A stretch of DNA of 64,000 nt from Clostridia bacterium (lineage in GTDB: Bacteria; Bacillota; Clostridia; Lachnospirales; Lachnospiraceae), in the NCBI GenBank assembly GCA_910575245.1, contig CAJTEN010000019.1, positions 54,129-118,128 on the forward strand, in the 5' to 3' direction. Below, piece after piece: positions 60,583-64,000 of the stretch. Within the stretch, counting starts at the first letter, position 1. The number at the start of each line of letters is the position of its first letter. The notes beneath the pieces were generated by a model, which was not told the DNA's origin, did no database searches, and saw nothing but the letters and a program-made list of their open reading frames with translations. Made by a program: the position numbers and the translations under genes.

Positions 60583-62766
60583 ATGAGTGAAGAGACCACA
60601 AAAGGATTAGTAAAGAGAACGTTATCTGCTGTTGGTTATCCACAAAACCAAGATGCAGAAGAAAACGGAATAACAATATACAAAGAGGAAAGTTATAATG
60701 ACTTTGCCCTAAATGATGTTTTGGCTAAATTTCTGAAAGACCAATTTGCTTCAGCTAGTAAAAGTCTTAGTGGGAATAAAGGAGCACCTGATTTTACAAT
60801 TACAAATAGAAATTCAAATACAATAATCGTAATTGAGTGCAAAGAAGATATAAAAAATCATCAAACATTTTCAAATCTCAATGATTATAAAAATGGTTTG
60901 GGAACTGAGAAAGAGATTTCAGCAAAAGCAATTAATGGGGCATTGCATTATGCTTCATTTATTAATAATGGTTTTGATGTTATTGCAATTGCGGTGTCTG
61001 GTATTTCTGATACAAATATAAAATGTTCAGTTTTTTTGCTGCCATCAAAAGGGGCGTATAAAGATATAAAATTGTTAAGTGATGGAGATTTGTCAGTAAT
61101 ATCTTCGTTTAAGGATTATCAGCATAGGATAGATATTGAAAAAGGTGTTTTCAAGGAAGAAACAGAAAAGGTAATAAAGGAATTAAAAAAATACTCTGCT
61201 GCATGTAATAAATTTTTAAGAGCAAATGGTATATCGCCGGAAGATAGAGCTGGATTTTTATCCGCATTAGTAATGGCACAAACTGAAGAGGATTCGGCAT
61301 ATTTTAAAGCTGTAAAAAACATCGTAGATAAGGTTGAGGCAGGAGAGAAGTTCGAAGAAGGATTAGGAAAGCAAGCAATAGGATTATTGTTTAATACAAC
61401 CGCAGGTGCTAAAGGAGCTTTACAAAATATCTGGGAAAATATAGATGACTTATCAGCAATGAAAGAAGAGAAGTTAGAACAGTACTACAATCATATATTA
61501 AGCTCTTCGCTTCTAAAAACACCGGAGTATGACACAAAATATTTTACATACGGAGAAAATATTCTTTCTACTTGCAGTTATTCAATATATAAGAATATAA
61601 CCTTGAAAATAAAGAATTATCCAGAAGTTGATATTATGGGAACATTTTATACAACTTTTTTAAAGTATGCTAAGGGAGATACAAAAGATAAAGGAATAGT
61701 GTTAACCCCGAAACATATTACTGAATTGTTTTGTGATATAGCTGAAATTTTTTTGGAAAGAAAATTAGACGAAAAAACTAAAGTTCTTGATGTATGTTGT
61801 GGAACTGGGGCTTTTTTAATTGCGGCGTTAAATAGAATGGATTACAATATTCTTACAGATATATCAAGATCGGAAAAGAATAAAAAACAAAGTAGAAAAG
61901 AGGTAAGAAAATCTTGTTTAGTAGGAGTTGATAATGATGAGAAGATGTTTGCCTTAGCCTATGCCAATATGCGCTTTCATGGTGATGGTAAATCTAATTT
62001 ATTTTGTAATTCTTCGTTAAGGAAAGATGATGAAACAACCAGAACATATAAAGGAAAGAAAATAACATTATATGAGGAGTTAATATCAAAAGACAGACCG
62101 TGGGATGATGAGGAAGAAAGGAAACTGTGGAAAAGACCAATGGTAGGAATGACAAATCCTCCATACTCCTTATTGAATGAAGCTGGCAAGAAGAATAAAT
62201 CAGATAAGCAAACAGGTAAGAGCGAATTGGATTTTGTGTATTCTATGCTTTCATATCTTGAAACAGGAGGAATAGGTATAGCCATAGTTCCGCAAAGTTG
62301 TGCTCACTCGAAAAGTGATTTGCAGATGAGAAAAAATATATTAGAGAATAATACACTGCTAGCAGTTATGACCATGCCTAATAAATTGTTTCAAGATAGT
62401 AAAGTGGGAACTGCCACTTGCATTATGGTTTTTAGGGCGGGGATTCCGCATAAAAATTCATCGAAGAATGTGTTTTTGGCAAGATGGATAGATGATGGAT
62501 TTATAACAGTGCCACATGTTGGAAGATATGACAAGGGAGGAACTTGGTTAGCGATTAAACAAGAATGGTGTAATCAATTAAAAGGTCTGGCAGATAAAAA
62601 TGATACATGCTTTATTAGAAGAGTAACAGAGGTGGATGAACCTTGGTTGGCTGAATTATATGTTGAAACAGATTACACTAAATTAACGGCAAAGGACTTT
62701 GAAGCGCAGTTAAAGAAATATGCACTGTTTAAATACATGCAAGAAAATGGTGGTGATGATGTTTGA
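60583..62766 (+). CDS. Combined nuclease-N6-adenine methyltransferase subunit (BcgI-like/type IIG)
   Basis: 727 aa. N-terminal PD-(D/E)XK site: APDFTI (Asp near 69) and VIECKED (Glu/Lys near 85-87). A helical connector spans 180-370. The methyltransferase has SAM motif I VLDVCCGTGAF near 400 and the catalytic NPPY near 523. The C-terminus meets the specificity subunit. Fused R and M with a separate S subunit is the BcgI/type IIB-IIG layout. A+T-rich compared with the chromosome, suggesting transfer. Its stop overlaps the S gene start. Confidence 0.88.
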   Translation: MSEETTKGLVKRTLSAVGYPQNQDAEENGITIYKEESYNDFALNDVLAKFLKDQFASASKSLSGNKGAPDFTITNRNSNTIIVIECKEDIKNHQTFSNLNDYKNGLGTEKEISAKAINGALHYASFINNGFDVIAIAVSGISDTNIKCSVFLLPSKGAYKDIKLLSDGDLSVISSFKDYQHRIDIEKGVFKEETEKVIKELKKYSAACNKFLRANGISPEDRAGFLSALVMAQTEEDSAYFKAVKNIVDKVEAGEKFEEGLGKQAIGLLFNTTAGAKGALQNIWENIDDLSAMKEEKLEQYYNHILSSSLLKTPEYDTKYFTYGENILSTCSYSIYKNITLKIKNYPEVDIMGTFYTTFLKYAKGDTKDKGIVLTPKHITELFCDIAEIFLERKLDEKTKVLDVCCGTGAFLIAALNRMDYNILTDISRSEKNKKQSRKEVRKSCLVGVDNDEKMFALAYANMRFHGDGKSNLFCNSSLRKDDETTRTYKGKKITLYEELISKDRPWDDEEERKLWKRPMVGMTNPPYSLLNEAGKKNKSDKQTGKSELDFVYSMLSYLETGGIGIAIVPQSCAHSKSDLQMRKNILENNTLLAVMTMPNKLFQDSKVGTATCIMVFRAGIPHKNSSKNVFLARWIDDGFITVPHVGRYDKGGTWLAIKQEWCNQLKGLADKNDTCFIRRVTEVDEPWLAELYVETDYTKLTAKDFEAQLKKYALFKYMQENGGDDV

Positions 62767-63812
62767 AACGATTAGATGAATTGTTTGAAATAAAAAATGG
62801 AAATGACCTTGAGTTATGCTATCAGCATAAGAATGAAGATGGCATTAATTTTGTTTCAAGAACAGAGAACAACAATGGGGTTTCTGCCCGGATTGATGAG
62901 ATAGAAGGACTTGAGCCTTGGGATAGTGGTACAATTTCTGTTTCGTTAGGTGGTAGTGTTTTAGAAGCATTTGTTCAGACTGAAGCATACTACACAGGAT
63001 ATCATATGCGAGTATTGATACCTATAGTTTCCATGGATGAAATGACAAAACAATACTATTGTATGTGCATTAGGGCAAACAAGTTTAAATATGGCTTTGG
63101 TCTGCAAGCGAACAAAACAATAGATGCATTGTTGGTTCCAGATATTAGTGAAATACCTAGATGGGTAGGGAAAAAGAATTTTCCGGATGTATCAGAAATC
63201 CCTGATTATTTTTTAGAAGATGGATATAAGAAGGCGTGTTGGTATTTAGATAATATAGACCAAGAAGAATTTGAAAAAAGATATAGCGGTGTAGTTGAAA
63301 AAAAAGAGGTGAAATTTGAGTATAGTGAAACCACGTGGTGTGAATTTGATGTGGCTGGTGAAAATGGATTATTCATAATAAAGCCCGGGAAACGTTTAAC
63401 AAAAGCTGAGCAGCATGAAGGTGAAACATTTTTCGTTGGAGCGACTAAATTTAATAATGGGCTTACTGGATATATTGATGCGGAACCATTATATAATGAA
63501 CCCTGTATTACTGTAAATTATAATGGAAGTGTTGCTGAGGCGTTTTATCAAGAAGCACCGTTTTGGATTTCTGATGATGTTAAGGCTTGGATTCCTAAGT
63601 TTCCATTCAATAAATATATAGCTTTTTTCTTGATTACTATAATAAGGCTGCAGCAACAACATTATAGTTATGGTATAAAATGGAACCAAGCGGAAATGGA
63701 AAGAACCAAAATTAAATTACCATTTTGTGTTGGGAAAGATGGGAAGAGAATACCTGATTGGGATTATATGGAAAGATTTATAAAATCGTTGCCTTTTAGT
63801 GAAAGCATATAA
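62763..63812 (+). CDS. Restriction-modification specificity subunit (HsdS-like)
   Basis: 349 aa from TTG 62,763, overlapping the upstream stop (TTGA). Two target recognition halves follow the same plan: SVSLGGSVLEAFVQTEAYYT and, later, TVNYNGSVAEAFYQEAPFWI; each opens with a strand-rich FEIKNG/FIIKPG segment. The half-repeat structure implies a bipartite recognition site. It directs both cutting and methylation by the upstream subunit. Confidence 0.87.
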   Translation: MKRLDELFEIKNGNDLELCYQHKNEDGINFVSRTENNNGVSARIDEIEGLEPWDSGTISVSLGGSVLEAFVQTEAYYTGYHMRVLIPIVSMDEMTKQYYCMCIRANKFKYGFGLQANKTIDALLVPDISEIPRWVGKKNFPDVSEIPDYFLEDGYKKACWYLDNIDQEEFEKRYSGVVEKKEVKFEYSETTWCEFDVAGENGLFIIKPGKRLTKAEQHEGETFFVGATKFNNGLTGYIDAEPLYNEPCITVNYNGSVAEAFYQEAPFWISDDVKAWIPKFPFNKYIAFFLITIIRLQQQHYSYGIKWNQAEMERTKIKLPFCVGKDGKRIPDWDYMERFIKSLPFSESI

Positions 63813-64000
63813 TTGGAAAATGGGTTCAAATTGATATGAAGTATGATGTGACTATAAGTTCGAAAAGTATTACTCTAAATATTTATGGTGTTAGTCAAAA
63901 AACGGGTTGGTAAATATAGCATCATCTATACCGCCAGCAAATTGTGTGTAGCGATGTCCTTTACCGTGTGAATATTCATAGTGCATCCTGGCCTAAATAG
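63813..64000. other. Window end, no confident gene
   Basis: A 25-codon frame at about 63,835 has no RBS worth noting. On the minus strand 25 codons ending at 63,926 (MNIHTVKDIATHNLLAV) may be the tail of a gene starting beyond the window. Confidence 0.3.

Overview
The window looks like chromosome of a motile Gram-positive gut anaerobe of the Lachnospiraceae (Clostridium cluster XIVa). The pointers are AGGAGG-type ribosome binding sites, sigma-A promoters close to TTGACA-17-TATAAT, tRNA genes without encoded CCA, a PPi-type phosphofructokinase, duplicated Rpn-like nuclease genes, TnpV-type transposon parts and a CsrA-flagellin pair. No species is assigned.

Bases 1-44,000 are mostly housekeeping. 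They hold the end of a chemoreceptor, a zinc peptidase, the ECF transporter core ecfA1-ecfA2-ecfT with truA, and pfp. Next comes a small segment (7.04-7.96 kb) with a FimB-like tyrosine recombinase between two inverted 29-bp sites, directly before csrA and flagellin. A sugar block follows: LacI regulator, glycogen phosphorylase, a LytTR/GHKL two-component pair, two GH13 alpha-glucosidases and an AraC regulator. Then come a GT-C-like membrane protein, cysK-metN-metI-metQ, a THUMP methyltransferase, a degenerate amidase, rdgB and yfcE. The tRNA block (Pro, Gly, Arg, His, Gln, Lys, Leu) is followed by two Rpn-like genes interleaved with broken tRNA-Leu copies. After that lie a two-component system with a propeller/solute-binding lipoprotein, a membrane lipase, a MATE exporter, a cation exchanger behind a yybP-ykoY (Mn2+) riboswitch, and rplM-rpsI.

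From 45.03 kb to the end the sequence is accessory. A 13.1-kb island sits in the 3' end of rpsI, with a 20-bp repeat at 45,032 and again at 58,120. A second, related and decayed island follows the second repeat. The first island carries a ribbon-helix-helix protein, HicAB, a serine recombinase and a sigma-70 factor. The sigma gene is split after codon 8 by an 8.15-kb Tn4451-like (TnpV) transposon flanked by GA dinucleotides. That transposon carries IS1634-type and IS200-type elements and a three-gene cargo: AlbA_2 regulator, a 142-aa protein and a DUF2325 protein. The second island holds a near-identical serine recombinase cassette, a broken MobV relaxase and a BcgI-like restriction-modification operon. 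The RM promoter contains a LexA/SOS box.

The strongest candidates for undescribed biology are: the Hin-like arrangement of a tyrosine recombinase beside csrA-flagellin, with a probable CsrA-binding hairpin in the flagellin leader; the SOS-box-controlled RM operon with its own small HTH protein and three 10-bp repeats; and the AlbA_2/142-aa/DUF2325 transposon cargo. Several single-base frameshifts lie in homopolymers, so assembly error has to be excluded before genes are called dead.
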